A stretch of 64,000 bases of DNA from Pseudomonas psychrophila. Its GTDB lineage: Bacteria > Pseudomonadota > Gammaproteobacteria > Pseudomonadales > Pseudomonadaceae. Location: positions 620,001 through 684,000 of the forward strand of contig NZ_JYKZ01000001.1 in assembly GCF_001043005.1 (NCBI RefSeq), given 5' to 3'. A program made the position numbers and the translations under genes. The stretch's first letter is position 1. Every line of letters starts with the position of its first letter. The notes below the pieces were generated by a model. That model was not told where the DNA came from. It saw only the letters and a program-made list of their open reading frames with translations, and ran no database searches. Below are positions 8,001 to 17,369 of the stretch, one piece after another.

Positions 8001-8315
8001 CTACCTGTTCAGCCCGTTCGCATCGTTGAAGGTCTGAAAATCAAGACTATCTACCACTTGCTGGTGAACCAGCACGCCGTAAACATCCATGAGCGATGAG
8101 TTGAAATACGCCTGCATCGAGGGTTCATCCTGCCAATAACCCGCGACCTGCCACAGTAGCGGGTCGGTCTGACAATGCTGCAAGACAAAGTGCAGGCAAC
8201 CGGGCGTCTTGAGCGTCGGTTCGATCAGTTGGCTCAGGCACGCCTCGACCTGAACCGAGCACCCTGCGCGGGCGCGAACCAGGGTCATGTGACTGACGGC
8301 ATTGGACTGGGGCAT
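8001..8315 (-). CDS. Antibiotic biosynthesis monooxygenase (ABM)-fold protein
   Basis: 104 residues from the ATG at 8315, which has GGAGG seven bases upstream on the minus strand; an earlier in-frame start lacks one. The sequence follows the ferredoxin-like ABM pattern: an initial strand MTLVRARAGC, a helix VEACLSQLIEPTLKTPGC, then LHFVLQHCQTDPLLWQVAGY and a tail helix MQAYFNSSLMDVY. ABM proteins are dimeric, cofactor-free oxygenases or simply share the fold; the substrate cannot be told. Divergent from the AraC-family gene at 8634. Confidence 0.78.
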   Translation of the reverse strand: MPQSNAVSHMTLVRARAGCSVQVEACLSQLIEPTLKTPGCLHFVLQHCQTDPLLWQVAGYWQDEPSMQAYFNSSLMDVYGVLVHQQVVDSLDFQTFNDANGLNR

Positions 8316-8633
8316 GCTGGCCTCCACAAAGGAAAGTGGTGTTAGGGAGAGGTTCAAAGCTTAAAGGCCAGCACCCGTGACCGTTAGTCGATTCCTGCCC
8401 CTGGCTTGCACGATTCTGCAAAACCTCGCCTGCTACCCTCCTGATTACACAAGTGAACCACCTGCTTCGTCATAGGCCTTTCGAGCAAGGTTGAGCGTCT
8501 GCAACGGGTTTGACAGGTGCTTGATGCAGAGTAATGACAGGATCAGGCAAGACAACGACAGAAATCAGCTACCCCTTGGCCTTGCACAAACTTAAGCTGT
8601 GCCTGCCCTGTTGCTTTAATGAGGATGCAACCT
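8316..8633. other. Divergent intergenic region
   Basis: About 318 bases between the ABM-fold gene (minus) and the AraC regulator (plus). It probably holds both promoters. I see no clear repeat, hairpin or RNA gene here. Confidence 0.4.
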
Positions 8634-9563
8634 ATGTCACTGCTGGAACCGCCGCGCCCGGCGCTCGACCCCGCGCTTGAAACTCAGCGAGCGGAACTGG
8701 CTGACCTGATTTTGCGCCACACCCCTGAAGACGGCTCGTTCAACACGGGCGTCGAGGCGCTGTTTGTGTCCCGATACAGCCAACCCAGCGATTTTGCCCC
8801 CAGCCTGCCAAAACCAGCGCTATGCATCATGGCTCAAGGCCGTAAAGAGGTGCGCCTGGCGGATGAGTACTTCGCCTACGACCCGCTCAATTACCTGGTG
8901 GTTTCTGTGTCGATGCCGATTAGCGGCCGGGTGCTGGAGATATCCTCCGAGCGGCCGGTGCTGGCCTTGCGTCTGGATATTGACCCGGCAGAGATCACCA
9001 CGCTGATCAGCGATGCGGGGCCCATGGGCGTGCCATCGAGACCAACCGGGCGCGGGTTGTACGTCGAGCCCATTGACCAGCCAATGCTCGACGCGTTGCT
9101 GCGCCTGACACGCTTGCTCGACACACCCAAAGATATCGCAATGCTGGCGCCACTGATTCGCCGGGAGATTTTGTACCGACTATTGCGTAGCCCTCTTGGC
9201 CACAGACTGTATGAAATCGCCAGCGAGAACAGTCAAAACCATCGCGTCAGCCGGGCGATTTCCTGGCTTAACGGCAACTTCGAACAACCGCTGCGCATCG
9301 ATAGCCTCGCGCGGGAGGCCAATCTTAGCGTGTCGACATTGCACCATCGGTTCAAGGCCATGACCGCCATGAGTCCACTGCAGTACCAAAAGCAATTGCG
9401 CCTCAACGAAGCGCGACGGCTGATGCTCAGCGAGGGCCTGGATGCATCGGCCGCCGGCTATCGCGTGGGCTACGAGAGCCCCTCGCAATTCAGCCGCGAG
9501 TACAGCCGTCAGTTTGGCGCGCCACCGGTGCGGGATCTGGCGCGCCTGCGAATGAGCCTATAG
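8634..9563 (+). CDS. AraC-family transcriptional regulator (AraC_N type)
   Basis: 309 residues from the ATG at 8634, chosen over 8619 because GAGGAT lies at the right distance before it. Residues about 25-190 match the AraC N-terminal domain typified by PALCIMAQGRKEVRL and SERPVLALRLDI. The C-terminal 100 residues carry two helix-turn-helices, the first at SLAREANLSVSTLHHRFKAM and the second at GYRVGYESPSQFSREYSRQF. Its 3' end overlaps the convergent decarboxylase gene by 6 bp. In relatives such regulators often control a neighbouring oxidoreductase; here the divergent ABM-fold gene is the nearest candidate. Confidence 0.9.
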   Translation: MSLLEPPRPALDPALETQRAELADLILRHTPEDGSFNTGVEALFVSRYSQPSDFAPSLPKPALCIMAQGRKEVRLADEYFAYDPLNYLVVSVSMPISGRVLEISSERPVLALRLDIDPAEITTLISDAGPMGVPSRPTGRGLYVEPIDQPMLDALLRLTRLLDTPKDIAMLAPLIRREILYRLLRSPLGHRLYEIASENSQNHRVSRAISWLNGNFEQPLRIDSLAREANLSVSTLHHRFKAMTAMSPLQYQKQLRLNEARRLMLSEGLDASAAGYRVGYESPSQFSREYSRQFGAPPVRDLARLRMSL

Positions 9564-11189
9564 CCCGAGGGATTGCTGCCAGCGCAGCTCATCGATTTCA
9601 ATCACGCTGGGCCCCTTGCGGTCGGCGGCACTGGCCAGGGCAGCGCGCAATTGCGCCTCGCCATCCACCGCCTGCGCGGTGCACCCCAACGCCTTGGCTA
9701 CACCGATAAAGTCCGGGGTATAAATGTCGACACCCACCGGCTCGATGGCGCGATTAAGCATGTACTTTTTGATTTCGCCGTAACCCTGGTTATTCCACAG
9801 CAACACGATGATCGGTGTGCGAGCTTCAACCGCACTGGCCAGTTCAGCCAGGGTGAATTGCAACCCCCCGTCCCCGATCAGACACAGCACCGGGCCACCC
9901 CCGCTCCCCTCTGCCCGGCGCCCCAGCCAGGCCCCGATTGCCGCTGGCAGTGCATAGCCGAGGGTGCCGTAGCCGGTTGATGAGTTAAACCAGCGACGCG
10001 GCTGCCCGGGGTTGAAAGTCAGGTTGCCGGTGTACACCGGCTGGGTCGAATCGCCTACGCACACCGCATCTGGCAGCACATCAAACACCGCCTGCAAAAA
10101 ATGGGTTTGCGCCCGGGTCGGCGCATCCCATTCAGTTTCCAGCCGGGCCTTCAGGCGACTGACCCGCTCTGTGCCCCAGCCCGTCTCCCGGGACGGCACT
10201 TGGGCAAGGCTCGACAGCAAAGCTTGGGCTGCCAGGCTCGCATCCGCCACCAGAGCGAGGGTCGGCGGGTAGTTGCGCACGGTCTGATCCGGGTCGATAT
10301 CGATGCGCAACAAGGCACCGGGGATCTCAAAGCCGCCAGCAAAGGTCACGTCGTAATCGGTTTCGGCCAGCTCGGTGCCAATGGCCAGCACTACGTCGGC
10401 TTCGGCCACCAGGGCCCGCGTCGCAACCAGCGATTGGGTCGAGCCAATCAACAGCGGGTGATCAGAAGGCAGCATGCCCTTGGCATTTATAGTCAGAGCC
10501 ACTGGCGCGCACAGTCGCTCAGCCAGCTTCTGCAACGCGGGTGCCGCCTCTATCGCGCCACCACCCGCCAGAATCAACGGCCGTTTAGCGTGGGCCAACC
10601 GCTGGCTCATCTGTTCGATGGCAGCCGGTGAGGCCCCCGGCCGGGCAATACTGACGGGGAGACTGGCAAGCAGTGCATCGGCGTTTTCCACCAGCACGTC
10701 CAAGGGGATCTCGATGTGTACGGGCCGTGGCCGCCCGGCCTGAAACAGCGCAAATGCACGCGCCAGCACGCCCGGCAACTCCGCCGCCGACATCAGGGTG
10801 TGGGAAAACGCCGCCACACCAGCGACCAAGGCCCCCTGATTCGGCAACTCATGCAACTTGCCACGCCCACCACCCAATTGGCTGCGCGACTGCACACTGG
10901 AAATCACCAGCATCGGAATCGAGTCCGCGTACGCCTGGCCCATCGCAGTGGTGATATTGGTCATGCCGGGGCCGGTGATGATGAAGCACACGCCCGGCTT
11001 ACCGCTGGTGCGGGCATAGCCATCAGCCATAAACCCTGCGCCTTGCTCGTGACGCGGGGTTACATGGTTGATCCTGGAACCTGCCAACCCGCGATACAGC
11101 TCAACGGTGTGTACACCGGGGATGCCGAACACCTGCTCGACCCCATACGCTTCCAGCAACTTGACCAATACTTCGCCGCACGTCGCCAT
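9558..11189 (-). CDS. aruI: Thiamine-diphosphate decarboxylase, probable 5-guanidino-2-oxopentanoate decarboxylase
   Basis: Acetolactate-synthase-family enzyme of 543 residues. The N-terminal pyrimidine domain has VFGIPGVHTVELY and the catalytic Glu in PRHEQGAGFMADGYAR. The central domain follows, and the C-terminal pyrophosphate domain has the ThDP motif GDGGLQFTLAELASAV...NNQGYGEIK. The ATG at 11189 is chosen because AGGAGCAGG precedes it; an upstream in-frame extension has no such site. The best match I recall is AruI, which decarboxylates 2-ketoarginine in the arginine transaminase pathway. The partner transaminase gene aruH is not adjacent here, so substrate is less certain. It is divergent from a LysR gene that probably controls it. 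Confidence 0.83.
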   Translation of the reverse strand: MATCGEVLVKLLEAYGVEQVFGIPGVHTVELYRGLAGSRINHVTPRHEQGAGFMADGYARTSGKPGVCFIITGPGMTNITTAMGQAYADSIPMLVISSVQSRSQLGGGRGKLHELPNQGALVAGVAAFSHTLMSAAELPGVLARAFALFQAGRPRPVHIEIPLDVLVENADALLASLPVSIARPGASPAAIEQMSQRLAHAKRPLILAGGGAIEAAPALQKLAERLCAPVALTINAKGMLPSDHPLLIGSTQSLVATRALVAEADVVLAIGTELAETDYDVTFAGGFEIPGALLRIDIDPDQTVRNYPPTLALVADASLAAQALLSSLAQVPSRETGWGTERVSRLKARLETEWDAPTRAQTHFLQAVFDVLPDAVCVGDSTQPVYTGNLTFNPGQPRRWFNSSTGYGTLGYALPAAIGAWLGRRAEGSGGGPVLCLIGDGGLQFTLAELASAVEARTPIIVLLWNNQGYGEIKKYMLNRAIEPVGVDIYTPDFIGVAKALGCTAQAVDGEAQLRAALASAADRKGPSVIEIDELRWQQSLGL

Positions 11190-11301
11190 GTGTCCTGCTC
11201 CTCTTCTTGTTCGGGAATGAACCATTGAAGCGGTCGGCTGTGGTGCGCACAACGCAAACGTGCTCATACTAGCCATGTCCTTGACTCATGGCTGACCACT
11301 G

Positions 11302-12192
11302 ATGAAACGCCTACCGCCACTGCCTGCGCTGCATACTTTTCTGATCACGGCTCAATGTTGCAACTTCACCCGTGCCGGTGAGCAGTTGCACATCACCCAG
11401 GGGGCGGTGAGTCGGCAAATTGCCGGGCTTGAGGAGCATCTGGGGTATGCGCTGTTCCATCGCCAGGCTCGCGGCCTGAGTCTGACCGAGCAAGGCCAGG
11501 CGTTTTACCCCCGCATTGAGCAGGTCTTCGACATGATCGGCGAGGCGGTCGAGCACGCCAGCATTCGTCGTACCCCACTGCAAATCAAGGCGCCTACCTG
11601 CATGCTGCGCTGGCTGCTGCCCAAGTTGCTCCAGTGGCAAAAACTGCGTCCGGACGTGCCGGTAGAACTGACCAGCAGCGTGCAACACGGTGTGGATTTT
11701 CGGCGCGAGGCTTTCGACGCCGCCGTGGTCTACAGCCCGCAGCCAGGGCCAAAGCGCGAAGGCCGGCACCTGTTTGACGAACAGTTGACCCCGGTCTGCG
11801 CCCCGCACCTGCTGGACGGCAGTAACGCCATCAACCACCTGAACGACCTTGCACAACACACCCTGCTGCACCCCAGTCGCGATCAACAGGACTGGATCAA
11901 CTGGCTGGCTGCGGCGGGGGGAGATGTGTCGATGATTCGCAAGAGCCAGTACTTCGACACCCTGGACCTGGCCATGACCGTTGCCGCTCAAGGCAACGGA
12001 GTCGCCATCGGAGACTGGTCACTGATCGGGGATGATCTGAAGGCTGGCCGACTGGCCATGCCCTTTGACTTCAAAGTACGGACCGGCGCCGTCTACCGGC
12101 TGGTGTGTTCATCGCGCAACGAACCGTCCGCGCCGTTGCGCGAATTGCTGGATTGGCTGGTGAAACAGGCAGGGGATGCTGATCAGCCGTAG
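11302..12192 (+). CDS. LysR-family regulator (GcvA-like)
   Basis: 296 residues. The N-terminal winged helix has LPALHTFLITAQCCNFTRAG and ITQGAVSRQIAGLE, the hallmark of the GcvA/AmpR branch. The C-terminal effector domain includes AAQGNGVAIGDWSLI. It starts 112 bp from the divergent AruI-like gene, the usual layout for a LysR regulator and its target. It ends one base before the convergent oxidoreductase gene. Confidence 0.9.
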   Translation: MKRLPPLPALHTFLITAQCCNFTRAGEQLHITQGAVSRQIAGLEEHLGYALFHRQARGLSLTEQGQAFYPRIEQVFDMIGEAVEHASIRRTPLQIKAPTCMLRWLLPKLLQWQKLRPDVPVELTSSVQHGVDFRREAFDAAVVYSPQPGPKREGRHLFDEQLTPVCAPHLLDGSNAINHLNDLAQHTLLHPSRDQQDWINWLAAAGGDVSMIRKSQYFDTLDLAMTVAAQGNGVAIGDWSLIGDDLKAGRLAMPFDFKVRTGAVYRLVCSSRNEPSAPLRELLDWLVKQAGDADQP

Positions 12193-12193
12193 A

Positions 12194-12808
12194 TCAATAC
12201 CCCACCGTAAACCGCTGGCGGGAATGCTTGGGTTGTTCGACTTCATCCAGCATGGCGATGGCGAAGTCAGCAAAGCTGATCCAGCTTTTGCCTTCAGCGC
12301 TGATCAGCAGGTGGTCTGCACCCAAGCGGAACTTGCCTGTGCGTTCACCATCGACAAACTCGGCAGACGGTGACAGGAAGCTCCAGTCCAGATCTTTTTC
12401 GGCACGCAGGGTGTCGAGGTAAACACAGCCCGCCGAGGCTTCAGGACGGTACTCCTCGGGAAAGCCAGGGCTGTCGATGACTTTGCTGCCATCTGGCAAC
12501 AGCAAGGAGCCCGCCCCGCCCACAAACAGCAGGCGTTTGACGCCGGCTTTTTTCACCGGCTCGATAATCACCGAAGCTGGCTGAGTCGAAAAATGCGCTG
12601 CGCTGAGCACCACGTCATGCCCCGCCACTGCGTCTTGCAGGGCCTGGGCGTTGTTGAGGTCGACATTTTGGGTAGCGACACCGGCGCGCTCACCCAATTT
12701 GGTAGCGTTGCGGGCAATGGCCGTCACGCTGTGACCGCGACGCAGGGCCTCTTCCAACAGTTGGCTGCCGGCACGCCCCGTCGCTCCAATAATTGCAATT
12801 TTGCTCAT
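12194..12808 (-). CDS. NAD(P)-binding oxidoreductase of the NmrA/YwnB type
   Basis: 204 residues from the ATG at 12808, which has GGAG six bases upstream. The N-terminus has the Rossmann nucleotide motif IAIIGATGRAGSQLLEEAL followed by the Arg of ARN that favours NADPH. The rest fits the short atypical-SDR group of NAD(P)H-binding proteins: KKAGVKRLLFVGGAGSLLL and a YLDTLRAEKDLDWSFLSP segment. The classical Tyr-x3-Lys pair is not evident, so it may be a sensor-type or non-catalytic member. It lies 46 bp downstream of the MBL-fold gene and is probably co-transcribed with it. Confidence 0.82.
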   Translation of the reverse strand: MSKIAIIGATGRAGSQLLEEALRRGHSVTAIARNATKLGERAGVATQNVDLNNAQALQDAVAGHDVVLSAAHFSTQPASVIIEPVKKAGVKRLLFVGGAGSLLLPDGSKVIDSPGFPEEYRPEASAGCVYLDTLRAEKDLDWSFLSPSAEFVDGERTGKFRLGADHLLISAEGKSWISFADFAIAMLDEVEQPKHSRQRFTVGY

Positions 12809-12854
12809 GACGCTCTCCAGTGAGTAGGTTTTACCGTTGGACACGCAAGCAGTT

Positions 12855-13736
12855 TCACCACTTCATTTCGCCTTTGGCCACTTTGGCACTGAGTTCCAGC
12901 GACGATTCTTCGCCCAGATCCGGGAAGCGTTTTTTCATTGCCGCAATCAACTCGCCCGAGTTCTTGGCCTTAAGAGTCTCTTCGTCAAACGCCTTGATGT
13001 AGTCACGGGTGAAATGCACGGCCTTCAACGAACGATCGCTTTCGCCCAGATAATGACCCGGCACCACGATTTTCGGCTGCAGGCTGTCGATACGCTTGAG
13101 GGTGGCCAACCACTGCTTGTGCGATTGCGGGGTCTGGGTGTCGGCCATCCACACGTGGAGGTTGTCGGCCACTACAACGCCACCAACCACGGCTTTAAGC
13201 GATGGAATCCATACGAAAGTGCGATCTGGCTGGCGCCCGGTGAGGCCAACCACGTCCAGTTCACGCCCTTCTAGGTCCAGAGTATTGCCCTTGAGGACCT
13301 GCGGCACGATCACGTTGCCCGGTACATCGGTGCCCATTTTCGGGCCCCAGAACGCCAGCTTAGCGTCTTTGGTTTCGTTGATATGTGCAACGGTCGGCGC
13401 CGAGGCCACGACCTTGGCGTCGGGAAATGCCTGGGTCAGGGTTTCAAGGCCAAAGTAGTAATCAGGGTCGCCGTGGCTGATGTAGATGGTGGTGAGGTTT
13501 TTGCCGCTGGCGCGAACCTTGTCGACCACCTGCTGTGCCTGGGCCTTGCCGAACTGGGCGTCAACCAGAATGGCGTCTTTGTCACCGCTGATCAGCACCG
13601 AAGACACCGGAAAAATCGCCGCCTCTCCAGGGTTGTAGACGTCCAGGGTCAACGGAGCCTGAGCCGCGGCATGGGCTGCAAAGCCCAGCACGACAGCGCT
13701 GAGGACAAAACGGCGAAGGGTCGAAAATCCAGTCAT
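12855..13736 (-). CDS. Periplasmic MBL-fold (metallo-beta-lactamase-like) protein with altered metal motif
   Basis: 293 residues. A Sec signal peptide covers about residues 1-26 (ending AAHAAAQA). The MBL fold is shown by SSVLISGDKDAILVDAQF, then IYISHGDPDYYFG at the place of the usual HxHxDH motif, and IVVPGHY near residue 215. In HGDPDY the second His is Asp and the last His is Tyr, so the dinuclear zinc site is incomplete or different. The start at 13736 gives a clean signal peptide; the longer extension does not. Probably the first gene of an operon with the NAD(P)-binding protein, under the divergent LysR at 13849. Substrate unknown. Confidence 0.84.
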   Translation of the reverse strand: MTGFSTLRRFVLSAVVLGFAAHAAAQAPLTLDVYNPGEAAIFPVSSVLISGDKDAILVDAQFGKAQAQQVVDKVRASGKNLTTIYISHGDPDYYFGLETLTQAFPDAKVVASAPTVAHINETKDAKLAFWGPKMGTDVPGNVIVPQVLKGNTLDLEGRELDVVGLTGRQPDRTFVWIPSLKAVVGGVVVADNLHVWMADTQTPQSHKQWLATLKRIDSLQPKIVVPGHYLGESDRSLKAVHFTRDYIKAFDEETLKAKNSGELIAAMKKRFPDLGEESSLELSAKVAKGEMKW

Positions 13737-13848
13737 GGGTAATTCCTGAGTCAGTGGCCAAGGTCGGCAATGGACAGAGCTTAGTTGCACGATCGCTAAC
13801 TAAAAATGCGATGCTTGAACATAGTTTGTTTCAGATATCGGGCAGATC

Positions 13849-14754
13849 ATGGATCGTCTTATTGCAATGCGGGTGTTTGTGACTGTCGTCGACCTCGGCA
13901 GCCAGTCGGCGGCGGCCGATCACCTGGATCTGTCACGCCCGGTGGTGTCGCGCTATCTGGCGGAGCTGGAAGAATGGGTAGGTGCACGCTTGATGCACCG
14001 CACCACGCGCAAGTTGAGCCTGACCGCTGCGGGCAATGAGACCCTGCCCCGCTGCCGACAACTGCTGGAGCTGGCTGATGACATGCAGGCCGCGGTGGAT
14101 GTACCCACCGACGCCCCCCGAGGGCTGCTGCGCATCAGCGTCAGTACGTCGTTCGGACAGGCGCAACTGGCGGCGGCAGTGACTGACTATGTGCGGCTTT
14201 ATCCGCAGGTCAGCATTGACCTGCAAATGCTCGACCGCACCGTAAACCTGGTGGACGAGCGCATCGACCTGGCAATTCGCACCAGCAATGATCTGGACCC
14301 GAGCCTGATCGCCCGCAAGCTGACCGTTTGTCGTTCGGTGCTCTGTGCATCCCCGGCGTATTTACGCGAACACCCGGCGCCGCAGCTGGTCGACGAGCTA
14401 AGCCGGCATAACTGCCTGACCCATACTTATTACGGCAAAAGCCTGTGGCATTTTACCTGCCTCGGTGAGGAGGTCTCAGTACCCGTACAAGGCAATATCA
14501 GCGCCAACGAAGCCAGCACTTTATTGAGCGCCACACTGTCTGGTGCAGGGATTTCGTTGCTGCCCAGCTACCAGGCCGGGGTGTATGTGCAACGGGGTGA
14601 ACTGGTGCGCTTGCTGCCTGACGCAGAACCGCGCCTGATGAACATTTACGCGGTGTATGCCTCGCGCAAACACATGCCGGCCACATTGCGCAGCATGCTC
14701 GACTTTCTCGCTGAACGTTTTAGCGACGAACCCGCGTGGGACCGGGATCTGTAG
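13849..14754 (+). CDS. LysR-family regulator
   Basis: 301 residues with the typical CrgA/AaeR-like winged helix MDRLIAMRVFVTVVDLGSQS and LSRPVVSRYLAELE, then a periplasmic-binding-protein-like effector domain (about 92-295) with DLAIRTSNDLDPSLIARKL. It starts 112 bp from the divergent MBL-fold gene, which with the downstream NAD(P)-binding gene is its most likely target. Confidence 0.9.
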   Translation: MDRLIAMRVFVTVVDLGSQSAAADHLDLSRPVVSRYLAELEEWVGARLMHRTTRKLSLTAAGNETLPRCRQLLELADDMQAAVDVPTDAPRGLLRISVSTSFGQAQLAAAVTDYVRLYPQVSIDLQMLDRTVNLVDERIDLAIRTSNDLDPSLIARKLTVCRSVLCASPAYLREHPAPQLVDELSRHNCLTHTYYGKSLWHFTCLGEEVSVPVQGNISANEASTLLSATLSGAGISLLPSYQAGVYVQRGELVRLLPDAEPRLMNIYAVYASRKHMPATLRSMLDFLAERFSDEPAWDRDL

Positions 14755-14886
14755 CTGCGGGAGTGCAAACATCAGTCGCCTAGTCCATTTGAGGGATGAA
14801 GCCGAGGAGAACCACTCGTACAACTGACATGGCAAGAACCTAGGTCTGAACTAGCCTCAAAGCTATGACGTCAGGGAGCCAATGCC

Positions 14887-15054
14887 ATGACTACTAAAAC
14901 AAAAACAAGATGTATGACCGTGTTTGTCGTTTTTGCTGCCGCTGTACTGTTTGCAGGCGCTTGTTACCGCGCTGAGCAAACCCGGCAAGCATCCGGATTG
15001 ATCGCCAGTTGCAATGGCGCGCACTGCAATGCTCTGTTCAGCGCTCTGAGGTAA
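14887..15054 (+). CDS. Possible small membrane or exported protein
   Basis: 55 codons, MTTKTKTRCMTVFVVFAAAV at the start and a TAA at 15052. A basic N-terminus precedes one hydrophobic stretch (about 10-25, FVVFAAAVLFAGAC), then a polar tail with two Cys (ASCNGAHC). GGGAG lies about 10 bases before the ATG. The segment could be an anchor or a signal peptide. It stands between a LysR gene and pobR, and I recognise no family. Conservation has not been tested, so it may not be real. Confidence 0.45.
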   Translation: MTTKTKTRCMTVFVVFAAAVLFAGACYRAEQTRQASGLIASCNGAHCNALFSALR

Positions 15055-15069
15055 GGAAGCCCCGGAGCA

Positions 15070-15951
15070 TCAGGTCGGGCTGATGCCGTCAGCCCGACCT
15101 GTTCGAAAGGCACTAGGGGAAGTTCCGCTCAGACGCCGGAAAAACCGCGCAAAATAGGCCGGATCAACAAACCCCAGACTGTCAGCCACCTCGCTGATGG
15201 TCATTGGCGTGTAAATCAAATGCCGCTTGGCTTCCAATAAAATGCGTTGATGGATGATCTGCAATGCCGACTGCCCCGCCAGTTCGCGACAGATGCTGTT
15301 CAAGTGCGCCACAGAAATACCCACCTGATGCGCCAGTTGCTCAACACTCGGTTGCTCGCGAAACAGTGCCTCGACCCGTTGGTTGAACACGCTCAGGTAC
15401 TCACGCCCCCGTGATGGCAGCTGCTGGGCTTCACGGCGCTGAATCACCTGACGGGCGACCCACACCAGCAGCACGCTGATCAGCGATTGCAAAAGCATGT
15501 CGCGGGCGGGCTGTGCGCCGACGTACTCGCTTTGCAGTTCGCTGAACAGATTATTGAGGTAATCACGATCCTTGCCTGCCGGGTAACTGGCGACTCGTTG
15601 CAACAAGCTGACTGAGCCTCCCAGTTGCGCTTGCAGTTGAGCCACCAACGGAGCCGCCAACGTCAGTACAAACCCTTCGACGTTCGGCGAAAACTGAAAC
15701 CCGTGCACGGACAGTGGCGGGATTATCTGAATGGCCGATTGCTCCAGGATATGACGCTGACCTTCGACCTCAACCTGCGCACGACCCGTGTGTACATAGA
15801 GTAACTGGCACAGATCGGCATGCCGATGAGGGCGGATTTCCCAGTCGTGGACGCGGCTGCGCAGCGAGATGGTTTCGCAGTGCAACAGGTCGGGGCCAAG
15901 CCAGTCTTGCTGCTCGCCGTAGAGTTTGAACACCGGAATTGAAGGATTCAT
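15070..15951 (-). CDS. pobR: AraC-family activator of 4-hydroxybenzoate hydroxylase (PobR)
   Basis: 293 residues from the ATG at 15951 (MNPSIPVFKLYGE); a longer in-frame version has no support. The N-terminal cupin sensor region has WEIRPHRHADLCQLLYV, a typical aromatic-acid-responsive AraC start. Two C-terminal helix-turn-helices follow: VEQLAHQVGISVAHLNSICR and SEVADSLGFVDPAYFARFFR. It is divergent from pobA with a 174-bp gap, the arrangement in other pseudomonads, where PobR with 4-hydroxybenzoate activates pobA. Confidence 0.9.
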   Translation of the reverse strand: MNPSIPVFKLYGEQQDWLGPDLLHCETISLRSRVHDWEIRPHRHADLCQLLYVHTGRAQVEVEGQRHILEQSAIQIIPPLSVHGFQFSPNVEGFVLTLAAPLVAQLQAQLGGSVSLLQRVASYPAGKDRDYLNNLFSELQSEYVGAQPARDMLLQSLISVLLVWVARQVIQRREAQQLPSRGREYLSVFNQRVEALFREQPSVEQLAHQVGISVAHLNSICRELAGQSALQIIHQRILLEAKRHLIYTPMTISEVADSLGFVDPAYFARFFRRLSGTSPSAFRTGRADGISPT

Positions 15952-16080
15952 GGGCGCCAGGTCTGAAGTTCTTTCTGAAAGCCGATAATCGCACCGATTA
16001 GCGAAAAGTACCGGTAATGACGTGGTTATCACCTTCTATTGCTTCTCTCGCAAGCGAAAAATACAGGCACAAATGAATAA

Positions 16081-17310
<1,230 letters not shown>

Positions 17311-17369
17311 CAGGCTATCGAGTAGACTAGCGGCACTCCGCCACAGGTTTGCCGCCCAAAGGTGTTTTC

